Shown in pieces: positions 43,970-53,600 of a stretch of 64,000 bases of DNA. The stretch is from a bacterium (GTDB taxonomy: Bacteria > Bacteroidota > Ignavibacteria > SZUA-365). A program made the position numbers and the translations under genes. Under the pieces are notes generated by a model that saw only the letters and a program-made list of their open reading frames with translations, made no database searches and was not told the origin of the DNA. Position 1 is the stretch's first letter. Every line of letters begins with the position of its first letter. Location: assembly GCA_020444325.1 (NCBI GenBank), contig JAHLLD010000005.1, positions 248,001 through 312,000 on the forward strand, in the 5' to 3' direction.

Positions 43970-44755
43970 ATGATGAAAGGACTCCTCTTCCTCTTTCTTC
44001 TGCTCTCGACCACAGTCTGCATGGCCCAGCCGGGCGGCGGCGGCGGCGCGCCCGCAACATCGATCGAAGCCGACCTGGAGAAAAGCGATGCCCTGTTTAC
44101 CGGCGGAAAGTTTTCCGCATCACGCAGCATCCTCGATCGGCTCATGCGATCACATGGCAACGATGCGGAAGTGCTCTGGCGCATGGCGCAGCATATGATC
44201 AATGACGGCGACGGAACGCACGACCGTGAGAAGAAGGAAGCCCTGTACCGGAAATCCGTGAAGTACAGCGAGGATGCGGTGAAAGCGGACGGAAACAACG
44301 CGAATGTACGCGCCTATCTCGCGGCGTCGTACGGAAGCTACGCGATGTTTGCCGGGGGTAAGGAGAAAGTCAAACTTGCGAACCAGATTCGCGATGAACT
44401 TGATCGCGCGCTGAAGCTGGATCCGGACAATCAGGTGGCGCTGACAATCTACGGTACCTGGCATCGTGAGGTGTCGGAAGTGAGCTGGATCGAGCGGCAA
44501 CTCGCCAACATGTTTCTCGGTTCCATGCCGGAGGGAAGCATTGAGGAGTCCATCCGCTACTTCAAGGCCGCCATCCGCGTCGCACCGAAAGTGTTTCGTC
44601 ATCGTTACGAACTCGCTTTGAGTTACATCGCGGCGGACAAGCTGCAGGAGGCCGCGGCGTCATTCCGTGCCGCGTTGAAATGTCCTACAAGCTGGAAATC
44701 AGACGACAGACGGCGTCCCCGCATACGTGAATGGCTGAAGGACAACGACCTGTAA
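43970..44755 (+). CDS. Exported TPR protein
   Basis: A 261-residue secreted protein with signal ending CMAQPGGGGG. It holds three or four TPR-like helix pairs: SDALFTGGKFSASRSILDRLM, VKYSEDAVKADGNNANVRAYLAASYGS, ELDRALKLDPDNQVALTIYGTWHREV, YFKAAIRVAPKVFRHRYELALSYIAA. The pattern resembles the RMD-type TPR proteins of Bacteroidota. Start chosen at 43970, though 43973 is equally possible. Confidence 0.8.
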   Translation: MMKGLLFLFLLLSTTVCMAQPGGGGGAPATSIEADLEKSDALFTGGKFSASRSILDRLMRSHGNDAEVLWRMAQHMINDGDGTHDREKKEALYRKSVKYSEDAVKADGNNANVRAYLAASYGSYAMFAGGKEKVKLANQIRDELDRALKLDPDNQVALTIYGTWHREVSEVSWIERQLANMFLGSMPEGSIEESIRYFKAAIRVAPKVFRHRYELALSYIAADKLQEAAASFRAALKCPTSWKSDDRRRPRIREWLKDNDL

Positions 44756-44788
44756 GGAATTCGGGAAACGGGGAGAGGGTGTGGCAGT

Positions 44789-45520
44789 TCAACCTGCAAA
44801 CGCAGGGGGAAGCGCGTTTGACCGGGAGATATCGTATACACTTATTTCCACGTCCCGACCATGCAGAGAGGTCTGGTGCGACTTCCGGCTGTAGTGGAAG
44901 CCCCGGGATGTGAGTTCTTCGAAAAATGGAACGGCGATCATGCGGTTGGGCTCGGCGAGCAGCACCCTGCCGTCCTCTGTAAGCACCCGGTCGAGGAAAT
45001 CAGCAAGGGGAGTAATGAAACGTTTTTCGTAGATAACATCCGCAGCGAGGATGAGCGGCCACTGTTCGCCGGGGGGCGAACGGAAGTCCATATGCACGAT
45101 TTCGACAGGAGTCGCGGGATTGTTCTGCAACGTGTTGAGACGGGCGGCCAGACGTGCATGCGATTCAAAATCCGAACAGGTCACTACTCCGCCGAGCCGC
45201 GCGGCCACGATGCCGGGCAGCGCGAGTCCGCAGCCGATTTCCAGGATGCGCATACCGCCGAGTTGCAGGGTGGTGGAGGTCAGTGTCTCCGCGAGTGCGA
45301 CGGCGCTGTGCCAGAGCTCGGCCCAGTACGGAAGGCGTTCGTCCTCGCGAAATTCTTCTTCCGTTATGCGATCGATGAGCTGCTCGATATCTTCGGCGGT
45401 GGTCAGAAGGTAACGCTGACCACCGATTTCGATTTCGATATCCCGCAGCGGGAAGAACCGCGCGAGCTGCGCACGCAGCTCATCGACGGAGCTTCCTTCC
45501 GGCATACCGCTGGTGTTCAT
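44789..45520 (-). CDS. SAM-dependent methyltransferase, Methyltransf_16-like
   Basis: A class I methyltransferase of 243 residues. Motif I reads MRILEIGCGLALPGIVAARLGG, followed by SDFESHARLAARLN and ILAADVIYEKRF; the N-terminal YWAELWHSAVALAE is typical of the lysine-methyltransferase-like group. The protein target is unknown. The start (45520) overlaps the stop of the acyl-CoA synthetase gene by one base (TAATG), so they are probably coupled. Confidence 0.88.
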   Translation of the reverse strand: MNTSGMPEGSSVDELRAQLARFFPLRDIEIEIGGQRYLLTTAEDIEQLIDRITEEEFREDERLPYWAELWHSAVALAETLTSTTLQLGGMRILEIGCGLALPGIVAARLGGVVTCSDFESHARLAARLNTLQNNPATPVEIVHMDFRSPPGEQWPLILAADVIYEKRFITPLADFLDRVLTEDGRVLLAEPNRMIAVPFFEELTSRGFHYSRKSHQTSLHGRDVEISVYDISRSNALPPAFAG

Positions 45521-47580
45521 TACTGCTGCTTTTCGATGCGCACGCGGGCATCGACGGCGGTGACGCCGGATGCGGTGCCGAGCAGGGGATTGAGATCCAT
45601 TTCCACGATCTCCGGGGCGGCATCGAGCAGGGCGGAGAGTCGCACGATGACATCAATGAAGGCATCGATATCGACGCCTGCCTGTCCGCGCACGCCCTGA
45701 AGAATTTTGTATCCCTTCAGATTCTCAATCATCCACCGCGCCTCGTCGGGAGAAACCGGTGCGAGTCCGGCATTCACATCCTTGAGTACTTCGATGAAAA
45801 TGCCACCGAGTCCGCACAGCAGCATATGGCCGAAGAGATCCTCCTTCTTCGCACCGGCGAACAGCTCGGTTCCGCTGAGCATGGGCTGGAGGAGAATGGC
45901 CGTGGTGTCGGGAATCTGCATCATGCGCGTGAATTCCTCGCGCACGCGTACTTCGCTGTTGACGTTGAGGACCACGCCGCCAACGTCGGATTTGTGCACG
46001 GGACCGACGACTTTCATGACGACGGGATAACCCAGCGCCGCAGCCTCACGTACGGCGTCCTCTTCATTGCTGACCACTGCTTCACCGGCCCGGGGAATGC
46101 CCGCGGCGTCGAGCAGCGCCTGTATGGAGTCGGGTGAGATATAGCCGTCATCTTCCTTCTCGATGATGCTGCGGATGGACGTCGTGTCCACCTCGGGGAG
46201 TGTAAACTCCGCAGCCGGTTTCGATGCATGGAATACGCGCGCGAGCGCGTTGCCGAAGGTGACTTCGTCCGGAAAATTAAGATGTCCCTTCTCGAGAAAA
46301 GCGTCCACTTCGGCGCGGGCGGTAAGGGTGGAGGGCAGGACGGGGAAAATCGGCTTTTTCGCCGTGCGCATTTTTTCGTCGAGCACATCGTACACGTCGA
46401 AGATTTCCACGAGTCCGGGCGTCCCGAAAATCACCACCATGGCGTCAATGTCGTCGAATTTCGTGTCCACGTAATCGATAATGCTTCCGAGCTGCGCGGC
46501 CGTGCCGGTGGCGAGGAAGTCGATGGGATTGGCGACGGAGGAGCCGGGGAAGAGCTCGGTGAGCAGTTCCTCGGCGGCGGGACCCTCAATATGCGGCACG
46601 CTCATGCCGCCGTTGGAGAGGGCATCGGTGAGCATGACGGCGGGACCCCCGGCATGGGTGATGATGGCGATGTTTTTTCCCTCGAGTTCCGGATGCATGA
46701 ATATCGAAGCCACGGTGATGAGGTCCTCGCGTCCATAACAACGCACGATGCCCGCCTTGCGGAACAGGGCGTCAACCGCCACGTCGGAACTGGCCAGCGC
46801 GCCGGTGTGGGACGAAGCCGCGCGGCTGCCCGCCTCGGAACTGCCCGCTTTGACCGCAGCGATACGGCAGCCCTTGCGGATGAGCGAGGATGCATGGCGC
46901 AGCAGCTTGTCCGGCTTGCTGATCGTTTCGATATACAGCAGCTTCACGCGCGAACTGTTCGCGGGATCGAAGGTCTCATCCAGATGTTCGAGCACTTCCT
47001 CAACGCCCAGCTGCGCGCTGTTGCCGACGGAGAACACGCTGGAGAAGGTGAGTCCTTTCGGAATGCCCGCTTCCAGAATGAAGCAAGCCGTTGCACCGGA
47101 GCCGGAAATGAAATCCACTCCCTTCGCATCCAGCTTCGGAATTGGCTCGGTGAACACGCTGTTGTGCTGCGGGGTCATGATGCCGACGCAGTTCGGTCCG
47201 ATCAGGGACCCGTCGACACTCTCGATCACCTCGACCACCTTGCGCTCCAGCTCGGCTCCCGCCTCGCTCTCTTCGCTGTACCCGGCGCTGAGAATGATGA
47301 AGCCGCGCGTGCCCTTCTCCTTTGCAAGGATTTCCACCACGGGAAGCGTGTATTTCGCAGCGATGGCGATGATGGCCATGTCGGTCTGCGGCAGATCGGC
47401 AGGATCCCGGTAGCTGCGCACGCCCTGCACTTCCTCTTCCTTGGGATTCAGGACAGCGAGCGTGCCCTCGAAACCGCCGTCGATGATATTTTTTAACACT
47501 TTGCCGCCCGGCTTGTGAATGTCGTTGGATCCGCCGACGACGACGATACTCTTGGGATTCAGCAGCTGGGTTGAAATCAT
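45520..47580 (-). CDS. Acyl-CoA synthetase, ADP-forming (acetate-CoA ligase type)
   Basis: Converts acyl-CoA + ADP + Pi to acid + ATP + CoA, a fermentation ATP step. The 686 residues fuse both subunits: CoA-binding domain (LNPKSIVVVGGSND...KPGGKVLKNI), CoA-ligase part with the phosphohistidine loop SSHTGALASSDVAVDALFRKAG (H258), and the C-terminal ATP-grasp domain from about 450 (PVVMKVVGPVHKSDVGGVVLNV). A cluster of four-gene-spacing overlap with the methyltransferase gene follows. Which acyl-CoA is used cannot be told. Confidence 0.92.
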   Translation of the reverse strand: MISTQLLNPKSIVVVGGSNDIHKPGGKVLKNIIDGGFEGTLAVLNPKEEEVQGVRSYRDPADLPQTDMAIIAIAAKYTLPVVEILAKEKGTRGFIILSAGYSEESEAGAELERKVVEVIESVDGSLIGPNCVGIMTPQHNSVFTEPIPKLDAKGVDFISGSGATACFILEAGIPKGLTFSSVFSVGNSAQLGVEEVLEHLDETFDPANSSRVKLLYIETISKPDKLLRHASSLIRKGCRIAAVKAGSSEAGSRAASSHTGALASSDVAVDALFRKAGIVRCYGREDLITVASIFMHPELEGKNIAIITHAGGPAVMLTDALSNGGMSVPHIEGPAAEELLTELFPGSSVANPIDFLATGTAAQLGSIIDYVDTKFDDIDAMVVIFGTPGLVEIFDVYDVLDEKMRTAKKPIFPVLPSTLTARAEVDAFLEKGHLNFPDEVTFGNALARVFHASKPAAEFTLPEVDTTSIRSIIEKEDDGYISPDSIQALLDAAGIPRAGEAVVSNEEDAVREAAALGYPVVMKVVGPVHKSDVGGVVLNVNSEVRVREEFTRMMQIPDTTAILLQPMLSGTELFAGAKKEDLFGHMLLCGLGGIFIEVLKDVNAGLAPVSPDEARWMIENLKGYKILQGVRGQAGVDIDAFIDVIVRLSALLDAAPEIVEMDLNPLLGTASGVTAVDARVRIEKQQ

Positions 47581-47882
47581 GCTCGTGCTCCTTGCTCGTG
47601 ATGGACTCCCCGCACAGCATGGGGGAGGACAGTTCTACAGGTATGACCGCCACGGAAGGAGGTGACCTTGTCATGGCGGTTTGGCATACAGGATCCGCAT
47701 TCAGAATGCGGACAATGACATCTTTAAAATTGACGAATTGCGGGGTTAAATCAAAAAAGCAGGAGTCCCGCTCAGGCGGAAAGAAAAGGATAATGCGCGG
47801 ATATTGAGGGAAAATGCATGAAAAATGCGATTCGGGCGGTCCCGTAAGATATGCTATTTCAAGGTATTCATCAACTATTGCG

Positions 47883-47911
47883 TTGACTACGCCCTTCGAT
47901 TTTCGTATTTT
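47883..47911 (+). promoter_or_regulatory. Possible sigma-70 type promoter upstream of queA
   Basis: TTGACT at 47883-47888, 17 bases, TATTTT at 47906-47911, about 110 bases before queA. It is the only clear match in 47581-48020, a 440-base interval that also has a palindrome CCGCATTC-A-GAATGCGG at 47695-47711. No gene is supported there. Confidence 0.4.
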
Positions 47912-48020
47912 CAGGAATGCGGCGGAGAAGAGTTGTACTTACACGGTTTTCCGGGGAGACTTCTCCGAGGCAATTGCATATAACGATGGACTATTCCCTT
48001 CATAATCCAGGTCTGGACCT

Positions 48021-49055
48021 ATGAAACTCTCTGATTTCGATTACAATTTTCCCAAAGGTCTGATTGCGAAATATCCGGTGGACCCACGTGACCAGGCGCG
48101 TTTGCTGGTTATTGACCGCGCTACGGGCGATGTCGAGCACAGGACTTTTTCGGATATACATGAATACTTCAAAAAAGGCGACACGCTCGTGCTCAACGAC
48201 ACGAAGGTGTTTCCCGCACGTCTGATCGGGCGGAAAGAAAAAACCAACGCCAAAATTGAAGTGTTCCTGCTGCGTGAGCTGAGCAAGGAAGAACGTCTGT
48301 GGGACGTTATCGTCGATCCCGCCCGCAAGGTGCGTATCGGCAACAAGATTTATTTCTCGGACAAGCTCATGTGCGAGGTTATTGACAATACGACCTCCCG
48401 GGGACGCACGGTGCGTTTCAACTATCAGGGAGATTTCTTCAAACTGATCGACAATGTGGGACAGACGCCGCTGCCGCCGTATATCAAGCGCGATCCGGAG
48501 GAGAGCGACAAGGATAATTATCAGACGGTGTTTGCACGTGAAATCGGCGCGGTTGCTGCCCCGACGGCGGGACTCCATTTCACCAAGAAGCTGCTTGGCC
48601 GCATGAAGAAAAAAGGCGTTTCCGTGACCAGTGTGCTGCTGCATATCGGACATGGCACCTTCCGTCCCGTCGAAGTCGAAGACCTGACCAAGCACAAAAT
48701 GGATTCCGAGTACTACGAGATTCCGCCCGAAGCCTGCGTCGCCGTCAACAAGACGAAGGAAGCGAAGAAGAACGTCTTCGTCTGCGGCACAAGCACGGTG
48801 CGCGCGCTCGAATCCAGTGTGACCACCATGCGTCAGCTGGCACCGACCCGCGGGTGGACAGACAAGTTCATCTATCCTCCGTACGACTTCAAGATCACCG
48901 ACAAGCTGATCACCAATTTCCATCAGCCGAAATCCACGCTGCTCATGCTCGTTGCGGCGTTCACGGATTATGACCTGATGATGAAGGCATACAAGAAAGC
49001 CGTCAAGGATAAGTATCGCCTCTTCAGTTATGGCGATGCCATGATCATTCTCTGA
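48021..49055 (+). CDS. queA: S-adenosylmethionine:tRNA ribosyltransferase-isomerase QueA
   Basis: QueA transfers the ribosyl part of SAM to the preQ1-modified tRNA base to form epoxyqueuosine. The 344 residues carry MKLSDFDYNFPKGLIAKYPVDPRDQARLLV at the start, NDTKVFPARL, PTAGLHFTKKLL, LHIGHGTFRPVEVEDL, and NFHQPKSTLLMLVAAF near the end. Size and motifs fit the family well. A hairpin follows (49080-49110). Confidence 0.95.
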   Translation: MKLSDFDYNFPKGLIAKYPVDPRDQARLLVIDRATGDVEHRTFSDIHEYFKKGDTLVLNDTKVFPARLIGRKEKTNAKIEVFLLRELSKEERLWDVIVDPARKVRIGNKIYFSDKLMCEVIDNTTSRGRTVRFNYQGDFFKLIDNVGQTPLPPYIKRDPEESDKDNYQTVFAREIGAVAAPTAGLHFTKKLLGRMKKKGVSVTSVLLHIGHGTFRPVEVEDLTKHKMDSEYYEIPPEACVAVNKTKEAKKNVFVCGTSTVRALESSVTTMRQLAPTRGWTDKFIYPPYDFKITDKLITNFHQPKSTLLMLVAAFTDYDLMMKAYKKAVKDKYRLFSYGDAMIIL

Positions 49056-49079
49056 TCATGCACGTTTCTGAAATTTATC

Positions 49080-49110
49080 GCACAGGCGAAGTCACGTACT
49101 TCGCCTGTGC
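49080..49110 (+). terminator. Hairpin after queA
   Basis: GCACAGGCGAAGT (49080-49092) with the complement ACTTCGCCTGTGC (49098-49110), loop CACGT, followed by TGTTTCC. It ends queA before ispD. Confidence 0.75.
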
Positions 49111-49149
49111 TGTTTCCAGTCCTTCGTATATAGCGCACAGTAAAGCCTC

Positions 49150-49839
49150 ATGACGAAATTTACCGTATGTATCCCCGCCGCCGGATCAGGGACGCGCATG
49201 AACAGCGCCACACCCAAACAGTACTTGCCGCTCGCTGGCCGGGAAGTGCTGCTGCGCACGCTCGATGTTTTTGAAAAAATGGACAGTTGCGAGCGTATCG
49301 TGATCGCGACGGATGACCGGGCTGCGCTGGACGCACTGCTTGGCAGGGAGCATTGGAGTACCCCGATTACCATCGTCGAGGGGGGATCTCTTCGCCAGTA
49401 TTCGGTGGCGAATGCGCTGGAGGCGGTGCCGGAAAGTGAAGCAGTGGTGCTCGTGCACGACGCCGCGCGTCCCTGTGTGCGTCCCTCTGACGTCGAGGCC
49501 GTTGCCGATGCGGTCGCAGAGCACGGCGCCGCACTGCTCGCCGTTCCTGCGCGCGATACGCTCAAGGAAGTGCGGGGGGGACTCGTGCAGAAGACGCTCG
49601 ACCGTTCGGTCATCTGGCAGGCGCAGACTCCCCAGGGCGCGCGAGCACGGCTTTTCCGCGATGCGTTCGGGAATGTGAAATCCCGGCAGCATGTCACCGA
49701 TGATGTCTCCCTGCTCGAAGCCCTCGGCATCCCGGTGCATGTGGTACAGGGTTCGCATGGCAATATCAAGATTACCGCGCCGGAGGATATCCCGCTGGCC
49801 GAAGCGATGCTGCGTATGGCAGAAGCGAGGGACGCATGA
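49150..49839 (+). CDS. ispD: 2-C-methyl-D-erythritol 4-phosphate cytidylyltransferase IspD
   Basis: IspD makes CDP-methylerythritol in the MEP isoprenoid pathway. The 229 residues include CIPAAGSGTRMNSATPKQYLPLAGREVL at the N-terminus, VLVHDAARPCVRP near 100, and IWQAQTPQGARARLF and TDDVSLLE. It overlaps the rsmI-like gene by four bases (ATGA at 49836-49839). No ispF is nearby. Confidence 0.95.
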   Translation: MTKFTVCIPAAGSGTRMNSATPKQYLPLAGREVLLRTLDVFEKMDSCERIVIATDDRAALDALLGREHWSTPITIVEGGSLRQYSVANALEAVPESEAVVLVHDAARPCVRPSDVEAVADAVAEHGAALLAVPARDTLKEVRGGLVQKTLDRSVIWQAQTPQGARARLFRDAFGNVKSRQHVTDDVSLLEALGIPVHVVQGSHGNIKITAPEDIPLAEAMLRMAEARDA

Positions 49840-50537
49840 AAAAGGGGACGCTGTATGTCGTAGGCACTCCGATCGGACATCCCGATGATATCTCGTTGCG
49901 CGCGATTGAAGTCCTGCGTTCGGTAGATTATATCGCCTGCGAGGAAAGAAAAACCGCGCTGCGTTTGCTGTCAGGACACAACATCGAAAAAGAACTCGTC
50001 GAGGTGAACGAGCACACGGAAAAGCAGGAAACCGATCAGATCGTGCTCGATCTCGCGATGGGAAAGGATATCGCGCTGATATCCGACTGCGGCATGCCGG
50101 TGTTCGCCGATCCCGGTACGCATCTCCTGGGTGAAGTCATGGATACGGGCATCCGCGTCACTGCCGTCCCGGGACCCACCTCGCTCACCACAGCGCTCGC
50201 CGTCTCCGGCTTCGATGCGCATCGCTTTTACTTCTATGGCTTCCTCTCCCCCAAGCGCCCCGAACGCAAGGAGGAACTACGCATGCTGCGGGACTTCCCC
50301 GCACCCACCGTGTTTCTCGATGCGCCGTACCGGCTGGTCCAGGTGCTTGAGGACATGACCGCCGCGTATGGCAAGGGACGCAAGGCCGCAGTGGCGGTAG
50401 ACCTTACCCTCCCGAGCGAAGAGGTTCGCCGGGGCACGCTCGAACAGCTCCGCGACCATTACCGCGCCCACAAACGCAAATGTGAATTCGTGATCATCGT
50501 CGACGGCGCCCCCCAGCGCAGAAGGCATCGGCGCTGA
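49836..50537 (+). CDS. RsmI-like SAM-dependent methyltransferase (variant)
   Basis: A 233-residue protein of the tetrapyrrole-methylase fold, to which RsmI (16S rRNA C1402 2'-O-methyltransferase) belongs. It has VVGTPIGHPDDISLRAIEVL, VDYIACEERKTALRLL, SDCGMPVFADPG and VPGPTSLTTALAVSGF. In classical RsmI the corresponding motif is AEDTR; here EERKT. A similar variant is common in Chloroflexi and Bacteroidota, so the target may not be C1402. It overlaps ispD and ends before the terminator at 50581-50625. Confidence 0.82.
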   Translation: MKKGTLYVVGTPIGHPDDISLRAIEVLRSVDYIACEERKTALRLLSGHNIEKELVEVNEHTEKQETDQIVLDLAMGKDIALISDCGMPVFADPGTHLLGEVMDTGIRVTAVPGPTSLTTALAVSGFDAHRFYFYGFLSPKRPERKEELRMLRDFPAPTVFLDAPYRLVQVLEDMTAAYGKGRKAAVAVDLTLPSEEVRRGTLEQLRDHYRAHKRKCEFVIIVDGAPQRRRHRR

Positions 50538-50580
50538 GATAATTCTCGCTTTTCTTCCCCATGAAATAGTGGAAATGCAA

Positions 50581-50625
50581 AACCCCGTTCCCGGAATCCG
50601 CATTGAGCGGAGCAGGAACGGGGTT
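50581..50625 (-). terminator. Hairpin between convergent genes
   Basis: Arms AACCCCGTTCC (50581-50591) and GGAACGGGGTT (50615-50625) with a smaller inner stem. On the minus strand GGGGTTTTGC follows, fitting a terminator for the ASH-repeat gene. Confidence 0.75.
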
Positions 50626-50627
50626 GT

Positions 50628-50675
50628 ATGCAGTTTCTGCATATTCATTTGCAGATTCTTATGCAGAATCTGCAT
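50628..50675. repeat. Paired ATGCAG-N3-CTGCAT palindromes, copy 2 (inverted)
   Basis: ATGCAG-TTT-CTGCAT at 50628-50642 and ATGCAG-AAT-CTGCAT at 50661-50675: the reverse complement of the pair at 3708-3755. It lies between the 50581-50625 hairpin and the stop codon of the ASH-repeat gene. Confidence 0.85.
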
Positions 50676-50684
50676 AATGCATGC

Positions 50685-53600
50685 TTACCGCACGATAATC
50701 ATGCGGCGTACGGCGGTTTTATCGGCGCTGCGGAGTACGTAGACGTAGGTTCCGGGTTCGAGCTCGGCGACACCGAGGTTGACGGTGTGGACGCCGCGCT
50801 GGCGGAAACCTTCGTCGATGGACGTCACGTGACGTCCGATCATGTCGTAGAGGTCGAGCGTGATCGTCATGTCCGCAGGAACCTCGTAGGTGATCCGCGC
50901 AGCCGGTGCCGCGGAGGCGGAGACCGGGTTCGGATGGTTCTGATGCAGCACGAAGCCGGGAATGTCTGTCATCAGACGGTCGCCGGGCAGACAGTAGTCG
51001 AGCAGCTCGAAGCTGCCGTCATCCGTGCCGCTGACCCGGGCGTAACCCTGGGTGAAGGCCCAGTCGTCCATCAAACGCAGCGTGGTGTTGAGGCTGTTGC
51101 CGACCAGGACCAGGCAGCGCACGGTGATGAGCGCGCCGGTGCCCGCGGCGACTTCGGCACCACTCGCGGTTATGGTGAGTTCACCCGCGCTGTTGTTGTA
51201 GTCCATGGCGACCTGCATGGCAGACGACAGGGTGCCGTCTTTCACCAGCTCAACCGGGTACAGCATGCTGCGGTTGAAGGCGATGCTTCCGGTCCATCCC
51301 GTGACTTGGGCGGGACCCAGATCGGCATCGACCATGACGGTGACGTCGATAACGTCATCTACGCGCGCGGCAAGCTGATCGAGACTGAGAATGGCGTCCA
51401 CAATCGGCTGCGGAATGGCTTCGGCCTCAAGCATGCCGGCCACGCTGATGGCGCAGGGAGCGCCGGTGGTGACGACAAGACTGTCGGTGAAGCTGCCGGA
51501 TGCGGTCGGGAGGAATTCAACGTCCGCCGTCATCTGTTCGCCGGACTGCAGAACTGCAGGCGGGGCTGGAGTGACGGTGTTCATGTTGAATATCGGATTG
51601 CTGCTCATCACATCCGCGATGTTCAGCGGAAGCTCGCAGGTGTTTTCGATCACGATCTGCCGCACGCCGCCGGATTGTCCGACCACCGTCACCGGCCAGT
51701 TGGCCGAGCTGACGGTCACCGTCGGCAGTACGGCACGCGCAATCAGCACCGTCCGTCTCTCAACCGGCGTGCCGAACGCGGTGAAGCGCGACACGAAGGT
51801 GGCAGTGTAAGTATGCGTGCGCGCATCAGGATTCAGCACGATGCTGACCTGCTCGGTCGCACCGCTGGCAATGCTCGCGGGCAGCGTCGCCGGATCCGGT
51901 GCCAGGATGCTGAAGAAGCTGGCATCAGTGCCTTCGAGCTGCACGGACTCAAGCGTGATGTCTTCAAGATACGTGCTGCGAATCGTGAAGTTGAAACTGC
52001 GCTCTTCGCACCAGAACTGCGGATCGAGTCGCACGGTATCGATCTGCGTGAGCGCGCCTTCCTGCGCGGTGGCACGGAAGTCGTACACGGTGGAATCGGC
52101 ACAGGGAGCATCCACGAGCAGCGTCATCGTGCCGAGGAAGCTGCCGGTGTTCGATGCATTGAAATCGAGCTGCAGGGTCAGGGAATCACCCGGCTGTATG
52201 CAGTAGGGCGGCGCCGGGGTCGCACTGGTGAGTGGCGGGAAGGTGATATTGCTGCGGTCGTAACAGAGCGGGACGCTGCCGGTGTTATGCAGCGTGATGC
52301 TGCGGGAAACCGGGTTGTTCACTTCCAGCGTTCCGAGATTGACGCTGCCATCAGCTGCCGCAACCAGTGTGACGCGTTCGGCTTCGAGCGGAATGTCGAA
52401 GACAGGAAGTACGCCGTCATCGGTCTGTATTCTGAGTGCGGCGTTGACCGGACCGTCACCGAGCACCATGGAAGGATCGAAGCGCAGTTCGAAGATGCGC
52501 TCCGCACCCGCGGGAATGGACTCGGGATTTACCACCGGTGTCAGGTTCGTGAAGGCCGAGGCGTTTGCACCGATGATGGTCGCGGAAAGGATGGTGATCG
52601 GACCGCTTCCTGTATTCTCCAGCGTGTCATTCAGTGTGGTGATCTCGCACTGGGCCTTGCTGCCGTAAGCGAGAAGCGGGGGACGCACTTCCAGCGTTCC
52701 GCGCACACCTTCGCCCTGGAGATCGACACAGATGGTGTCGGCGCAGGGACCGGTGATGATGAAGCATGCTGTTGCCGCGAAGGTGTTTTCGGTCTGGGGA
52801 TTGAAGCGTATGGTATATGTCTCGGACGTGCCGGATGCAACCTGCATCGGGGAGCCAGACTGCAGCGAGAAGGTGCCGGTCGGTGAAATGATGATTTCAC
52901 CGATGGTGGCATCCATGCCGCCGTTGTTCTGGAAGGTGATATCCCGCGTGGTGGCTCCGCCGACGTTGACGACGGGGAAGCTGAGCGGATTGGGTGTCGC
53001 AGCATACTGCTGCTCGACCAGTTCACCATGCAGAGGAATGCGGAATTCCTTCTGGCAGGATTCGGTCACGATGATGAGAACGTCATCATAGCTGCCGTAT
53101 CCCGGCGGCGTGAATTCCACGAACAGTCCGATAAGCTTTGAAGCCGGAATGCTGATGTCTCCGATCTCCGAAGTTGTAAATGCTGTACCATTCTGCAGCG
53201 AGATGTTTACCGTCTCGGGAGTGTTCCCGGTGTTGGTGAGCTGAAGCTTCACGGCGTTGATCACATCACAGATTGCATGTCGTCCGAAATCGATATCCGT
53301 TTCGGAAAGCTCGAGTCCAACGCTGTCACGCGTCGCATGAAGCATGACCGAGAGCGAAGGATACGCAGGATCGCTGCTGCTGATAATCAGCGTACCATGC
53401 TCGGTGCCCAGCAATGCCGGGGAGGCACAGACTGTGATCGTCTGTTCCTGGTTCGGACCGAGCGTGAAGGGTGTGGGCAGCGGGGGATTGATGCTGAAGA
53501 CGCTGCCGGACTGCGAAATGGTGAGTCCGGTCACATCCACGGATTCCAGTCCCTGGTTCTTCAGAATGATGTCCTCGCAGGATTCTTCGAACGAGCACGG

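Noticed and set aside
47814..48005. 63-codon plus-strand frame before queA
   Set aside because: Composition is unlike a protein and it overlaps a plausible promoter. No ribosome site.
50628..52886. 752-codon plus-strand frame
   Set aside because: Antisense shadow of the ASH-repeat gene; its composition follows the minus-strand codons.
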